A DNA stretch of 64,000 nucleotides, taken from Shewanella decolorationis S12 (GTDB taxonomy: Bacteria > Pseudomonadota > Gammaproteobacteria > Enterobacterales > Shewanellaceae). Below the pieces are notes generated by a model, which ran no database searches, was not told where the DNA came from, and saw nothing but the letters and a program-made list of their open reading frames with translations. The translations under genes were made by a program, and so were the position numbers. The stretch is from the NCBI RefSeq assembly GCF_000485795.1, contig NZ_AXZL01000073.1:1-64000 (forward strand), written 5' to 3'. Positions 17,614 through 28,221 of the stretch are shown here, piece after piece (the first letter of the stretch is position 1; every line of letters begins with the position of its first letter).

Positions 17614-20600
17614 TTAAGCTGTTTCATTAATGTTCGCAGTCACCTTTTCAGCCCTGACTGCACAGACCTTATATTCGGGAATATAAGCCACAGGATCTAA
17701 GGCATTGATTGTGAGTTTATTCGCGGCGGCCTCGACAAAATGGAACGGCAGGAACAGCACGCCCGCTTGCGCGCGTTTAGTCACAAAGGCATCGATTTCA
17801 ATCTCACCGCGGCGGGTGGTGAGGCGAAGTTTATCGCCATTCTTTATCCCGAGTTGCTCTGCATCATAGACAGAAATCATCACTTTAGGTGCACCAAGTA
17901 AGTCCAGCCCGGGCGTTTTGCGCGTTAAGGTGCCCGTGTGGAATTGCTCCAATAAACGCCCCGTCGAGAGCGTCAGTGGATACTCGTTGCAGGGCATTTC
18001 AGCAGGTAGGCGATAACTGACAGGCGTAAATAAGCCTAAGCCTCGAGTGAATTGGCTCTGATGCATAATCGGTGTTCCGGGATGGGTTTCATCTGGACAA
18101 GGCCATTGAATACCTTGAGAAATCTTACCATCTGCATCGACACTTAATCTGTCCCAACGAATGCCGCGATATTGCGGAGTGAGCTCGTTGATCTCGTGCC
18201 AGATGGTTTCCTCGTTGGCATAGTCCCAGCCTGCGCCCATGGCGTTAGCGACGGCTTGCACTATCTGCCAATCGGGTAAGGCTTCACCCGGAGAGGCGAG
18301 TGCTTGTTCGAGTCGCTGTACTCGGCGTTCGGTATTGGTAAAGTGGCCGCGTTTTTCCACAAAAGCAGCGGCGGGTAATACCACATGGGCAAGCTCGGCC
18401 GTCTCGGTTAAAAAGATATCCTGTACCACCAGAAACTCAATTTTGCTCAAGGCATTAAGTACATGGGCTTGGTCGGGATCGCTGAGCACGGGATTCTCCC
18501 CCATCACATATAAGGCCTTAATTTTGCCCTTGGCAATATCGTGCATCATATGAGTGGCGGTGACGCCAATCTCCCCCGATAACGGCGTTTGCCAGTGGTT
18601 TTCGAAACGCATTCTGGCATGAATATCCGTGACCTTTTGGTAACCAGTAAAGTAGTTGGGCAGTGCGCCCATATCGCAGGCGCCTTGAACGTTACTCTGG
18701 CCGCGAAGTGGATTTATACCCGCGCCAGACACACCAATATTGCCGCAAAGTAACTGCAAATTAGAGATGGCGGTGACGTTATCGTGCCCCGTCGTATGCT
18801 GAGTGATACCCATGGCGTAGTAAACCGCGGTCTTTTTGGCTGTGCCTATGGTGCGTGCGAGGCGGGCAATGTCTTCGGCTTTTACGCCCGTGATAAGCGC
18901 CGCGTTTTCGAGGGAATAATCCTGCTTGGCTAACTCTGCATAGAGGGCCTCAATACCTTCGGTGCGCTGGGCTATATAGGCTTTATCCTGCCAATCGTGG
19001 CGAATAATTTCTGCCATGATGGCGTTGAGCAGCATCACGTCCGTGCCCGGTCTGTGAGCGACATACAGCTCGGCTTTTTCGGCAATGCCAACCCGCTTTG
19101 GATCGGCGATCAGTAAACGCGCACCGTGCTGCATCACCGCTTGCTGGATTTTCGAGGCGATAATCGGATGGGCGCAGGTGGTATCCGACCCTAAGACAAA
19201 GATGACGTCCGAGTCCTTGATGCTCGGAATATCATTGGTCATGGCGCCACTACCAATGCTCTGCTGCAAGCCCGTTACCGTCGATGAGTGGCAGAGGCGA
19301 GCGCAGTGATCGATATTGTTGGTGCCAAGGACGCTACGAATAAACTTTTGCAGCACAAAGTTATCTTCGTTGGTGGCCTTGGCAGAGGCGAGACTTGCGA
19401 GGGCATTGCTGCCATCTTTTTGTTTTATCTCACTTAAGCGTTTTGCTACATAGTCGATGGCTTCGGGCCAACTACAAGGTTGTAGCTCGCCGTTTTTACG
19501 GATCAGTGGCGTAGTAAGACGTTTGTCGCTGTGAATAAAATCGAAACCAAAACGTCCTTTAACACATAACATGCCTTGGTTAACGACCGAGTCTTTATTG
19601 CCTTCAATGTGGCGAATGCGATTGGTGCTAGGGTCGATTTTAAGGTCGAGACGACAGCCCACGCCGCAGTAAGTACAAATCGTCGAGGCGGTTTTTAACT
19701 CTGTACAATCCCCTTGGCGTTTATCTCGGGCATCGACCAGTGCGCCTGTCGGACATACTTGCACACAGTTACCACATTGCACACACTGGCTATCGGCCAT
19801 ACTCGCACTAAAGCCGACTCTCGGCGCACGGCGCTCAAGGGTTTGGCTAATTTCTTGCGGCAGCGCCTGGTAGGAATCTTGGCTAAATTGGATGGCGCAG
19901 TGGCCACTCTGCTGCTGACACACATCGACGCATTTACCGCAGCTAATACAGCGGTTGGCATCGAATTGAATAAAGGGTGCGCTCTTATCCACACTGAAAT
20001 GCCGTGCATTTTCAGTGGCTAAGCTTTTGGCCTCGACACCGTAATCCGTGGCGTAATCCCTCAGCTTACAGTCGGTATTGGCCTGACAGGCGCACTCGAG
20101 GCAACGCGCCGCCTCTTGCATGGCGGCATCGGCGGGAAAGCCTAACTCAACTTCACTGTAATTCAGCAGCCGTTGCAGCGCCGTGAGTACAGGCATTTTC
20201 AAGCGGGGCTGGCGCGGGGTATGGGGATAAAGCCTTGACCCTGCTTTTGAGCTTGTTTCGGTTTGCTTAAGGGCGCTTGGAATGAGGGCGTTTGGAATGG
20301 TTTTAACCGAGTTAAACTCATGGGCATGTAAATCGCAGCTAAGGCCAATTTTTAGCATTTTATCAATGGCTTTTGCTGCTTTTCTACCATCACCAATGGC
20401 GGCAACGGCGGTGGCCGGGCCGCGGCGGGCATCGCCCATCACAAACAGTTTTTCGACTCCCGATGACATGGTTTGCTCACAACCCATTAGCGTGTTCCAA
20501 CGGCTCAGCGCCAGTTCACCTTGGCTGAGTTGCCCCATAGGATCCTGCATAAAACTCAGATCCGGCGCTTGAGAGACGGCAGCGATAACGGTATCGAAGG

Positions 20601-21912
20601 CCTCGGTAAAGGTTTCTCCCGTGTCCACAGGCGCGCGTCTGCCCGAGGCATCGGCTTCGCCGAGCGCCATTTTGCTAAAGGTGACCGACTGTACTCGTCC
20701 GTTATCATCACTATGATTTTCAATGGGATTGGTTAAAAAGTGGAATTTCACGCCTTCGACTTCTGCCTCGTGTACTTCGTAGGCTTCTGCGGGCATTTCG
20801 GCGCGGGTACGGCGGTAGATTAAGGTGACATCGCAGCCTTCACGCACCGCGGTGCGGGCGCAGTCGATAGCGGTGTTGCCGCCGCCAATGACGGCGACTT
20901 TCTTACCCAACTTCAATTGTTTGTCGAGGCAATGATCCTTAAGAAAATCCACCCCAAGGTAACAGCCCGCAAGCGTTGAGCCTTTATAGTGCATAGGCAC
21001 CGCCTTTTGGGCACCGATGGCGAGGCACACTGCATCGAAATCGGCGACTAGCTGGGCTAAGTGAATTTCATGGCCGAGGCGAGTATCGGTATGAATGATT
21101 AACCCATTACGGCACAGCAGCTCGATTTCTTTATCGAGAATCGCCTTGGGTAAACGGTATTCGGGGATCCCGTAGCGCAGCCAGCCACCCGCCTGGGGCA
21201 TGGCCTCAAATATCTCAACACTATGACCTTGGTTTGACAGGTAATAACCCGCGCTTAAACCCGCGGGGCCCGCGCCAATAATGGCAATTTTCTTGCCTGT
21301 GTCTGCGAGGCGTGGTGGTTGATAACTGCCGCCTTGTTCATCGTCGGCCAAGTCTAAATCGGCGGCGTGGCGCTTAAGTTGACGAATGGCAATGGGGTCA
21401 TCGACGAGGCCGCGGCGGCATTCGCTTTCGCAAAACGCAGGGCAGACTCGGCCGATCGATAGCGGTAGCGGCAGGGTGTCTTTAATGACTTTAATCGCTT
21501 GGGTGTGGTCACCTTGGGCAATGTGGTAGAGGTAACTTTGCACATCGACGCCCGCAGGGCAGGCCTGTTGGCAGGGAGCCTCACAATCGGCAAAGTGGTC
21601 ACTTAAAATTGTGCTCAGTGCCGCTTGGCGTTGTTTAGTCAAATATGCCGATTGGGTGATGACCTTCATGCCCGCTTCGGCGGGCGTTTCACAGGCTTTA
21701 ACACAGCGTAGGCTGGCATCAGTATTTTCGATTTGCACTAAGCAGAGGTTGCAGTCCTGCTTATTGGCGTTAGGCGCTGCGCCCAATTGCCGTGTCGCAT
21801 CCGTTGGATCGCATAGGCTCGGAATGGCTATGCCGGCCTTACGGGCCGCCTGTAATAGGTTATCGCTCGGCTCGGCCGTGACGCTGTGATTGTCGATGTT
21901 AAGTTCTATCAT
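17614..21912 (-). CDS. Fused formate dehydrogenase: ferredoxin + GltD-like FAD/NAD(P) module + 2x[4Fe-4S] + molybdopterin catalytic subunit
   Basis: This is a single 1432-residue polypeptide. Residues 1-85 form a 2Fe-2S ferredoxin-like domain. A GltD-type module (about 100-530) has the N-terminal Cys cluster CEAPCQQACPAG and two dinucleotide folds (IAIIGAGPAGLSAG, VAVIGGGNTAID). Two [4Fe-4S] motifs follow at about 640-720 (CISCGKCVDVC, CVQCGNCVQVC). The molybdopterin part starts with CTYCGVGC. Its active site DHCARLCHSS (about 871) has Cys where selenocysteine sits in FdhF. The fusion implies formate oxidation coupled directly to NAD(P)+, or the reverse, in the cytoplasm; this is inference. 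It is monocistronic, with no separate beta or gamma subunit adjacent. Confidence 0.85.
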   Translation of the reverse strand: MIELNIDNHSVTAEPSDNLLQAARKAGIAIPSLCDPTDATRQLGAAPNANKQDCNLCLVQIENTDASLRCVKACETPAEAGMKVITQSAYLTKQRQAALSTILSDHFADCEAPCQQACPAGVDVQSYLYHIAQGDHTQAIKVIKDTLPLPLSIGRVCPAFCESECRRGLVDDPIAIRQLKRHAADLDLADDEQGGSYQPPRLADTGKKIAIIGAGPAGLSAGYYLSNQGHSVEIFEAMPQAGGWLRYGIPEYRLPKAILDKEIELLCRNGLIIHTDTRLGHEIHLAQLVADFDAVCLAIGAQKAVPMHYKGSTLAGCYLGVDFLKDHCLDKQLKLGKKVAVIGGGNTAIDCARTAVREGCDVTLIYRRTRAEMPAEAYEVHEAEVEGVKFHFLTNPIENHSDDNGRVQSVTFSKMALGEADASGRRAPVDTGETFTEAFDTVIAAVSQAPDLSFMQDPMGQLSQGELALSRWNTLMGCEQTMSSGVEKLFVMGDARRGPATAVAAIGDGRKAAKAIDKMLKIGLSCDLHAHEFNSVKTIPNALIPSALKQTETSSKAGSRLYPHTPRQPRLKMPVLTALQRLLNYSEVELGFPADAAMQEAARCLECACQANTDCKLRDYATDYGVEAKSLATENARHFSVDKSAPFIQFDANRCISCGKCVDVCQQQSGHCAIQFSQDSYQALPQEISQTLERRAPRVGFSASMADSQCVQCGNCVQVCPTGALVDARDKRQGDCTELKTASTICTYCGVGCRLDLKIDPSTNRIRHIEGNKDSVVNQGMLCVKGRFGFDFIHSDKRLTTPLIRKNGELQPCSWPEAIDYVAKRLSEIKQKDGSNALASLASAKATNEDNFVLQKFIRSVLGTNNIDHCARLCHSSTVTGLQQSIGSGAMTNDIPSIKDSDVIFVLGSDTTCAHPIIASKIQQAVMQHGARLLIADPKRVGIAEKAELYVAHRPGTDVMLLNAIMAEIIRHDWQDKAYIAQRTEGIEALYAELAKQDYSLENAALITGVKAEDIARLARTIGTAKKTAVYYAMGITQHTTGHDNVTAISNLQLLCGNIGVSGAGINPLRGQSNVQGACDMGALPNYFTGYQKVTDIHARMRFENHWQTPLSGEIGVTATHMMHDIAKGKIKALYVMGENPVLSDPDQAHVLNALSKIEFLVVQDIFLTETAELAHVVLPAAAFVEKRGHFTNTERRVQRLEQALASPGEALPDWQIVQAVANAMGAGWDYANEETIWHEINELTPQYRGIRWDRLSVDADGKISQGIQWPCPDETHPGTPIMHQSQFTRGLGLFTPVSYRLPAEMPCNEYPLTLSTGRLLEQFHTGTLTRKTPGLDLLGAPKVMISVYDAEQLGIKNGDKLRLTTRRGEIEIDAFVTKRAQAGVLFLPFHFVEAAANKLTINALDPVAYIPEYKVCAVRAEKVTANINETA

Positions 21913-22428
21913 CCCAAGGCCTTTTGTATTTGTAGGGTGCTTGCTGCTTGGCAGGCTTAAGGTGGATTTGAGTATAACTAGAGCGCTTTAGAAGACGCTT
22001 ATGGGCGGGGGAAGTTTGACGCTAAATTGCTGTTGTTATCACAAACCCGTGTCAGACTGTGCGCTGGAGAGGGTTTGCTGGTGGAAAGTTGTGATTTGTT
22101 TGGTATTTTGTATTGGATTTATCTGTATCTCGTTTAATCCTTTAAGATTTTTAGTGATTATCACTGTTTAGCTTGTTCAATTTTATGCTGAATAGAAGCG
22201 TTAAACGGGTTATTTCATGTAAGATCACAGTCTTAACTCGGCTTTGTCTGTTAATCTGCTGGCGCCAGCGGTGTTTTTTATGGTGATAAAATCGCAGCGA
22301 AACGCCATCACGCCCTAGGTTTACCAGCGTTGTTAGGTTAAAATGCGCGGTTGCAATTACCGTTAAGCGCCGCCTCCTTTGATGGAAACTCCATTGAAAC
22401 GGCAAAAATAAAGCGAAGTTAAAAATCC
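21913..22428. other. Divergent intergenic region, no gene seen
   Basis: These 516 bases separate the minus-strand formate dehydrogenase from plus-strand prfB. Promoters for both must lie here, but no operator, repeat or hairpin stands out. A minus-strand 84-codon frame (22151-22405) has no ribosome site and an atypical composition, and was not called. Confidence 0.5.
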
Positions 22429-23527
22429 ATGTTTGAAGTTAATCCAGTAAAATTCAAAATTAAGGAGCTTGCCGAGCGTACGCAGCTTCTTAGGGGGTAT
22501 CTTTGACTACGATGCTAAGCATGAGCGTCTAGAAGAAGTCAGCCGTGAACTTGAAAGTTCTGAGGTGTGGAACGAGCCAGAACGTGCTCAAGCCCTAGGT
22601 AAAGAGCGCGCCAGCCTCGAAGCCGTTGTCAAAACTATCGATGATATGGACGCAGGTCTAGAAGACGTTGAAGGTTTGCTAGAGCTTGCCATCGAAGAAG
22701 AAGACGAAGACACCTTCAATGAAACCACCAAAGAGCTGGATTATTTAGAGAGCCGTTTGGCCGAACTCGAATTCCGCCGTATGTTCTCTGGTCAACATGA
22801 TGCCTCCGATTGTTACTTAGACATTCAATCGGGCAGTGGCGGTACAGAGGCACAGGACTGGGCCAACATGGTACTGCGTATGTACCTGCGTTGGGGCGAA
22901 GCCCACGGATTCAGCCCTGAGCTGATGGAAGTCACCGACGGTGACGTCGCCGGCATTAAGGGCGCGACCATTAAATTTACCGGTGAGTATGCGTTCGGTT
23001 GGTTACGCACCGAGACGGGGGTGCACCGTTTAGTGCGTAAATCGCCATTCGACTCATCGGGCCGTCGCCATACTTCTTTCTGCTCGGTATTCGTTTACCC
23101 AGAGATTGATGACGATATCACCATTGACATCAATCCTGCTGACTTACGTATCGACGTATACCGCGCCTCGGGTGCGGGTGGTCAGCACGTTAACCGAACA
23201 GAATCAGCGGTACGTATTACCCACTTACCGACCAACACGGTAGTGCAGTGCCAGAACGACCGTTCACAGCACAAGAACAAAGATTCGGCGATGAAGCAGT
23301 TAAAAGCCAAACTGTTCGAATTAGAAATGCATAAGCAAAATGCGGAAAAGCAAGCGGCCGAAGATGCCAAGTCTGACATCGGTTGGGGCAGCCAAATTCG
23401 CTCTTATGTATTGGATGATTCCCGTATTAAAGACTTACGCACTAGCGTGGAGACGCGCAATACCCAAGCGGTACTCGATGGCGATCTGGACAAGTTTATC
23501 GAAGCCAGTTTGAAATCAGGGCTGTAA
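22429..23527 (+). CDS. prfB: Peptide chain release factor RF2, with programmed +1 frameshift
   Basis: RF2 releases peptides at UGA and UAA. Translation starts at ATG 22429. After 25 codons an in-frame TGA (22504-22506) is bypassed by a +1 shift on CTT-T-GAC, giving a 365-residue protein. The shift site has the internal Shine-Dalgarno AGGGGG just before TAT CTT TGA C, as in E. coli, so RF2 autoregulates its own level. The conserved GGQ motif ([17 protein letters not shown]) and the SPF stop-recognition tripeptide ([12 protein letters not shown]) are present. lysS follows 29 bases downstream, the classical prfB-lysS operon. Confidence 0.97.
22490..22507 (+). promoter_or_regulatory. RF2 programmed frameshift signal
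   Basis: An internal Shine-Dalgarno AGGGGG (22492-22497) lies three bases before the slippery CTT (22501-22503), which precedes the in-frame TGA followed by C, a weak termination context. This is the standard RF2 autoregulatory element. Confidence 0.95.
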
Positions 23528-23556
23528 TTAATTCAAAGGTATAGACGAGAAATAAG

Positions 23557-25059
23557 ATGACTGAACAAGTACAAGATGAAAACAAACTGATTGCCGAGCG
23601 TCGTGCCAAGCTAGATAGCATTCGCCCGAACTGCAGCGCTAATGCTCACCCTAATACTTTCCGTCGCACCCACAAAGCGGCTGAGTTGCAGGAAAAATAC
23701 GGTCAAAACACTAAGGAAGAACTCGAAGCCTTAGGTTTTAGAACCAGCATCGCTGGTCGTATCATGGCAAAACGTGGCCCATTCCTGGTGATCCAAGACG
23801 TGTCTGGTCGTATCCAAGCTTATGCTGAAAAGGGCGTTCAAGCGGATCTGAAGGATAAATACCAAGGTCTGGATATCGGTGACATCATCGGCGTAACTGG
23901 TCAGTTGCACTTGTCAGGTAAAGGCGATCTGTACGTGAACATGGAAGAGTACCAACTGCTGACTAAAGCACTGCGTCCTCTGCCAGAAAAATTCCATGGC
24001 TTAACTGACCAAGAAACCCGTTACCGCCAACGTTATGTGGACTTAATCGTTAACGAAGAATCTCGTCAAGCCTTCGTAATGCGTTCAAAAGTGGTTGCAG
24101 CTATCCGTAACTTTATGATCAAAAAAGAGTTCATGGAAGTTGAAACCCCAATGATGCACGTGATCCCAGGCGGCGCTTCTGCCCGTCCATTTATCACTCA
24201 CCACAATGCGCTGGACATGCCAATGTACCTGCGTATCGCGCCAGAGTTATACCTCAAGCGTTTAGTGGTCGGTGGTTTTGAGCGTGTGTTCGAAATCAAC
24301 CGTAACTTCCGTAACGAAGGTCTATCGCCACGCCATAACCCAGAATTCACTATGATGGAATTCTATATGGCCTATGCAGACTACAAAGATCTGATGGACT
24401 TAACCGAAGAACTGTTAAGCTCTATCGCGATTGAACTGTTAGGCAGCGCGCAAATGCCATACGGCGAGCACACTGTTGATTTTGGTGGCCCATACGCGCG
24501 TCTGAGCATGTTAGAAGCGATTCAGAAGTACAATCCTGACAACGCGACTATCCAAGCCATGACCTACGAGCAAGTGAAAGATCTTGAATTTATGCGTGAA
24601 TTGGCAACTAGCCTTGGCATAAAGATCGAGAAGTTCTGGACCTGTGGTCAGCTATTAGAAGAAATCTTCGGTGAAACCGCTGAATGGCAGTTAATGCAAC
24701 CGACTTTCATCACTGGCTACCCAGCGGACATTTCGCCACTGGCACGTCGTAACGATGACAACCACTTCATCACCGACCGTTTTGAATTCTTCATCGGTGG
24801 CCGTGAAGTGGCTAACGGTTTTAGCGAATTAAACGATGCTGAAGACCAAGACAGCCGCTTTAAAGCGCAGGTTGATGCGAAAGACGCGGGTGACGATGAA
24901 GCCATGTTCTACGATGCAGACTACATCACTGCACTGGAACACGGTTTACCACCAACAGCGGGTCAAGGTATCGGTATCGACCGTTTAGTGATGCTATTCA
25001 CTAACACTCACACTATCCGTGACGTGATCCTGTTCCCAGCGATGCGCCCACAGGCCTAA
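23557..25059 (+). CDS. lysS: Lysyl-tRNA synthetase, class II
   Basis: This enzyme charges tRNA-Lys. The protein has 500 residues, the usual length. It has an N-terminal OB-fold anticodon-binding domain (about 60-165) and a class II catalytic core. The core shows motif 2 ([23 protein letters not shown]), a motif 1 region ([18 protein letters not shown]) and motif 3 ([15 protein letters not shown]). It is downstream of prfB and closed by a strong terminator. Confidence 0.97.
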   Translation: MTEQVQDENKLIAERRAKLDSIRPNCSANAHPNTFRRTHKAAELQEKYGQNTKEELEALGFRTSIAGRIMAKRGPFLVIQDVSGRIQAYAEKGVQADLKDKYQGLDIGDIIGVTGQLHLSGKGDLYVNMEEYQLLTKALRPLPEKFHGLTDQETRYRQRYVDLIVNEESRQAFVMRSKVVAAIRNFMIKKEFMEVETPMMHVIPGGASARPFITHHNALDMPMYLRIAPELYLKRLVVGGFERVFEINRNFRNEGLSPRHNPEFTMMEFYMAYADYKDLMDLTEELLSSIAIELLGSAQMPYGEHTVDFGGPYARLSMLEAIQKYNPDNATIQAMTYEQVKDLEFMRELATSLGIKIEKFWTCGQLLEEIFGETAEWQLMQPTFITGYPADISPLARRNDDNHFITDRFEFFIGGREVANGFSELNDAEDQDSRFKAQVDAKDAGDDEAMFYDADYITALEHGLPPTAGQGIGIDRLVMLFTNTHTIRDVILFPAMRPQA

Positions 25060-25108
25060 GCCTGATTGGGGTTGTTGATTAAACACCAACCCCAGCATTT
25101 TGCGAACA

Positions 25109-25139
25109 ATAAAAAACCAGCCAATTGGCTGGTTTTTTT
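25109..25139. terminator. Bidirectional intrinsic terminator after lysS
   Basis: The stem aaaaaaccagcc / ggctggtttttt with loop aatt lies between lysS (plus) and the convergent VOC gene (minus). It is symmetric, so it serves both. Confidence 0.9.
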
Positions 25140-25165
25140 ATTGGGTCATTATTTAATAGCCTGAC

Positions 25166-25669
25166 TTATTGATAAGCGCCGCTGGCATAATGTAGCTCAT
25201 AGCTATGGCTATAGATTTCGAGGATATTGCCAAAGGGATCTTCCATATAGATCATGCGGTACGGCTTTTCGCCTGGATAGTAATATCTTGGCTCCTTCAT
25301 ACGTTTTTTACCGCCAGCGGCGACAATTTTTTCGGCAAGTTCTTCAAGGTTGGGATCTTGCACGCAGAAATGGAATACGCCAGTTTTCCAATATTCAAAG
25401 TTGTTCTCAGGGTTTACTTGATTCGCGAATTGGAATAGCTCGACGCCAATTCGGTCGCCCGTCGATAAATGAGCAATTTTAAAAGAACCCCAATTAGGAC
25501 CAAATACATCGGTGCACATCTCACCGATAGCCGAGTTGTCTTCAATAATTTCTGTTGGCTGCATGATCAGATACCAGCCAAGTACCTCAGTGTAAAACTT
25601 AACCGCTGCCTCGAGATCGGGGACTGAAATACCAATATGCGAAAAGGTGCGTGGGTAAGGTGTATTCAT
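25166..25669 (-). CDS. VOC-superfamily (glyoxalase/dioxygenase-like) protein
   Basis: This 167-residue protein has the paired beta-alpha-beta3 pattern of the vicinal-oxygen-chelate fold. Likely metal ligands are His in FSHIGISVPDLEAAVKFY, His in VFHFCVQDPN and Glu in MEDPFGNILEIYSHSYE. The substrate is unknown: VOC members include isomerases, ring-cleaving dioxygenases and resistance proteins. A LysR regulator is divergent 160 bases away, so it is probably the regulated gene of that pair. Confidence 0.8.
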   Translation of the reverse strand: MNTPYPRTFSHIGISVPDLEAAVKFYTEVLGWYLIMQPTEIIEDNSAIGEMCTDVFGPNWGSFKIAHLSTGDRIGVELFQFANQVNPENNFEYWKTGVFHFCVQDPNLEELAEKIVAAGGKKRMKEPRYYYPGEKPYRMIYMEDPFGNILEIYSHSYELHYASGAYQ

Positions 25670-25837
25670 ATTAACTCCTAGTGCGAATGTAATGTGCCCA
25701 AAAGCCGAATCATCACAGCTTCAGTAGCGATGGAGTCAGTTTATGGCGTTCTATTAACAATTAAAAATTATCAAATTTTCTTATTTTGATAATTTATGTT
25801 TATGCTTGGTGGATGGAATGATCGATAGAGAGTGCAT

Positions 25838-26764
25838 ATGCTGAATCAACAATGGCTGCAGACCTTCGTGACCTTGATTGAGGTCGGGCACTTTACCCTG
25901 ACGGCTAAAAAGCTGTTTATGACTCAACCTGGCGTTAGCCAACATATTAAAAAGTTGGAAGAACAGGTGGGGGTGTCTCTGATTCAGCGACAGGGCAAGC
26001 GCTTTGAGTTGACAGAAGCGGGCAGCATTCTCTATCAACATGCCTGTGACTATCTACAAGCCGAAACAGAGCTGTTAGCGCGATTGCAAACCGACGATCG
26101 CTATATTGGTGAGTGCCGTTTTGGTTGCTCGGGGGCGATAGCAAGTTTGCTCTATCCGCACTTTCTAGAGAGACAAATTCAGTATCCCGGCTTGAATGTG
26201 ATGTTAGAGGCGGCGCCCAACCAACGTATAGTGTCGGGCATTTTAAATAACCAGCTCGATGTGGGCATAGTCACTAAGCGCACAGATGAAGCTGAACTCA
26301 GTTATCAAGCCATAGGCTATGCGGAGTTAGCTTTAGTGCTGCCAAGTCAGTATCGAAGTATGCCATTAGATAGGGAACGCCTTGAACAAATAGGCTTTAT
26401 TGATCATCCCGATGGACAATACTATTTGCAACAAGTCCTCAGGGCCAATTTCGGCGAAAGTGAAGCTACACTTACTGCCCGTGGGAGTAAGCGACACGCG
26501 AGTGGCATCGTCCAGCAGATCCCACGCAGAGGATATGTTAATCAGCTCAATCAAATCTTACTGCCAGTCGCTAAAGGCATTGGTTTTACTGTGCTTCCTT
26601 TGAGTACGGTCAACGCCTTTATACCTAGGGAGAGTCTATGGGCGGTAGAACTTGAGCAAAAAGTGGAGGAGTCACTGTTTTTAGTGCATAAAAACACTCG
26701 TCCTTTACCTTCTCGCTTTGAGGCATTTATTGACTTAGCGATTCGTCTGATTGCCAACGAATAG
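25838..26764 (+). CDS. LysR-family transcriptional regulator
   Basis: This is a 308-residue regulator. The N-terminal winged helix is clear (FVTLIEVGHFTLTAKKLFMTQPGVSQHIKKLEEQVG). A periplasmic-binding-like effector domain follows from about residue 90. The start at 25838 is chosen because AGAGAG precedes it; an in-frame GTG at 25832 is less likely. Its position, divergent from the VOC gene across a 160-base AT-rich spacer, is the classical LysR-target layout. Confidence 0.88.
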   Translation: MLNQQWLQTFVTLIEVGHFTLTAKKLFMTQPGVSQHIKKLEEQVGVSLIQRQGKRFELTEAGSILYQHACDYLQAETELLARLQTDDRYIGECRFGCSGAIASLLYPHFLERQIQYPGLNVMLEAAPNQRIVSGILNNQLDVGIVTKRTDEAELSYQAIGYAELALVLPSQYRSMPLDRERLEQIGFIDHPDGQYYLQQVLRANFGESEATLTARGSKRHASGIVQQIPRRGYVNQLNQILLPVAKGIGFTVLPLSTVNAFIPRESLWAVELEQKVEESLFLVHKNTRPLPSRFEAFIDLAIRLIANE

Positions 26765-27056
26765 CGGCTAAAAATTCCCTGATGAATGTGATTGTTTGGC
26801 TTGTCATACTAAAAATGACATAGTTTTCAGTATTGATAATTGCAGTTAGAATTTTTATTGGTATTAAGTACTTAATTGATGAGTTTTTTAGCGTATTAAC
26901 AATATAGAAATATTTTGCGAATTAAGGCTAAAAACTGCTGATATTGCTGATAAAAATCGAGTTGTGTTCTATTCCTTTATGCGCAGACCTCTTATACTTA
27001 GCTTCAACCCTGTGCCGTAGCACATTCGACTTATTTAACGACTCAGTGAAATCTAC

Positions 27057-28025
27057 ATGAAGATCCCTTCTCTGCTTGGTAGTTTTATCTTGGTATGCAG
27101 CAGTTTAACTGTTGCCGCGACAGCGCATTCTGCCGATTCGGCCTCTGTCACTACAAAAAGCACCGCCACAAAAGCAACCACTGGTAAAAAAACTACTGCA
27201 AAACAGCAGGAAGTGGCGGCCAATAGTGCAATGGTGGTGGATCTTAAAACTAATGAAATTCTCTATTCCAGTAATCCCGATGCCGTAAGGCCGATTGCCT
27301 CTGTGACTAAGCTGATGACCGCCATGGTGACCTTAGATGCTAAGTTACCCATGGATGAAAAGCTTGCTATCAATATCAACGACACTAAGGAAATGCGCGG
27401 TGTGTACTCTCGAGTGCGTATCGGCAGTGAAATCAGCCGTAAAGATATGTTATTGCTGACATTAATGTCATCTGAAAACCGTGCAGCGGCGAGTCTTGCC
27501 CACCATTATCCCGGTGGGCATAAGGCTTTTATTAAGGCGATGAACGCTAAGGCAAAAGCCCTAGGCATGAAGAATACTCGCTATGTGGAGCCAACAGGGC
27601 TGTCAGAGAAAAACGTTTCGAGTGCCCGCGATCTGGTGGTACTGCTCAAGGCCAGCCAAGGTTATCCCATGTTAGGTCAGTTAAGCTCGACCGAAAAGAA
27701 AACCGTTACCTTTGGTAAGCCTAAGTACAGCCTCGACTTTAGAAACACTAACAGATTGGTTTACAAAGATAATTGGAATATTCATCTCACCAAAACTGGC
27801 TTTACCAATGAGGCCGGCCATTGTTTAGTGATGCGTACTGAAATGGCTAAGCGCCAAGTGGCCTTTGTGGTGCTCGATGCCTATGGTAAATACACCCATA
27901 TGGCGGATGCCAACCGTTTACGTAACTGGTTAGAAACCGGCAAAGTGACTCCGATCCCTGCCGAAGCTAAGCAGTATAAAAAGCAGCGCAGCCAGCAACA
28001 GTTTGCCAAAGTCAGCGAGACCTAA
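27057..28025 (+). CDS. pbpG: D-alanyl-D-alanine endopeptidase (PBP7-like)
   Basis: This 322-residue periplasmic peptidoglycan hydrolase of the low-molecular-weight PBP S11 family has a signal peptide of about 26 residues and a Thr/Lys/Ala-rich spacer. The three active-site motifs follow: SxxK as SVTK near residue 82, SxN as SSEN, and KTG as [11 protein letters not shown]. The absence of a large C-terminal domain fits PbpG rather than DacA/DacC. It is monocistronic with a terminator about 50 bases downstream. Confidence 0.9.
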   Translation: MKIPSLLGSFILVCSSLTVAATAHSADSASVTTKSTATKATTGKKTTAKQQEVAANSAMVVDLKTNEILYSSNPDAVRPIASVTKLMTAMVTLDAKLPMDEKLAININDTKEMRGVYSRVRIGSEISRKDMLLLTLMSSENRAAASLAHHYPGGHKAFIKAMNAKAKALGMKNTRYVEPTGLSEKNVSSARDLVVLLKASQGYPMLGQLSSTEKKTVTFGKPKYSLDFRNTNRLVYKDNWNIHLTKTGFTNEAGHCLVMRTEMAKRQVAFVVLDAYGKYTHMADANRLRNWLETGKVTPIPAEAKQYKKQRSQQQFAKVSET

Positions 28026-28070
28026 GCTCACTGCAACCAGAGGCAGGCATTAATTGCTTATCCATCGAAT

Positions 28071-28099
28071 AAAAAGGCCAGAATCGTTCTGGCTTTTTT
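28071..28099 (+). terminator. Intrinsic terminator of pbpG
   Basis: The hairpin gccagaa / ttctggc with a 3-base loop is preceded by an A-run and followed by TTTTTT. Confidence 0.88.
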
Positions 28100-28221
28100 G
28101 TTGGTATTTGCCTAGTCCTTTGTTATAGATGAGCGACTAAAAACCAAGCAATCACCCCGCAAAGGGGGCGTTATGTGGCGATACGCCGTATCATTGGCGG
28201 GATTTCTCTCTCAAGGATGAT

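Noticed and set aside
22151-22405. 84-codon minus-strand ORF upstream of prfB
   Set aside because: No ribosome site, Arg/His-rich composition unlike neighbours, and it occupies the promoter region of two divergent genes.
22429-22506. prfB read as a frameshifted pseudogene
   Set aside because: The in-frame TGA sits in the complete, well-known programmed frameshift signal.
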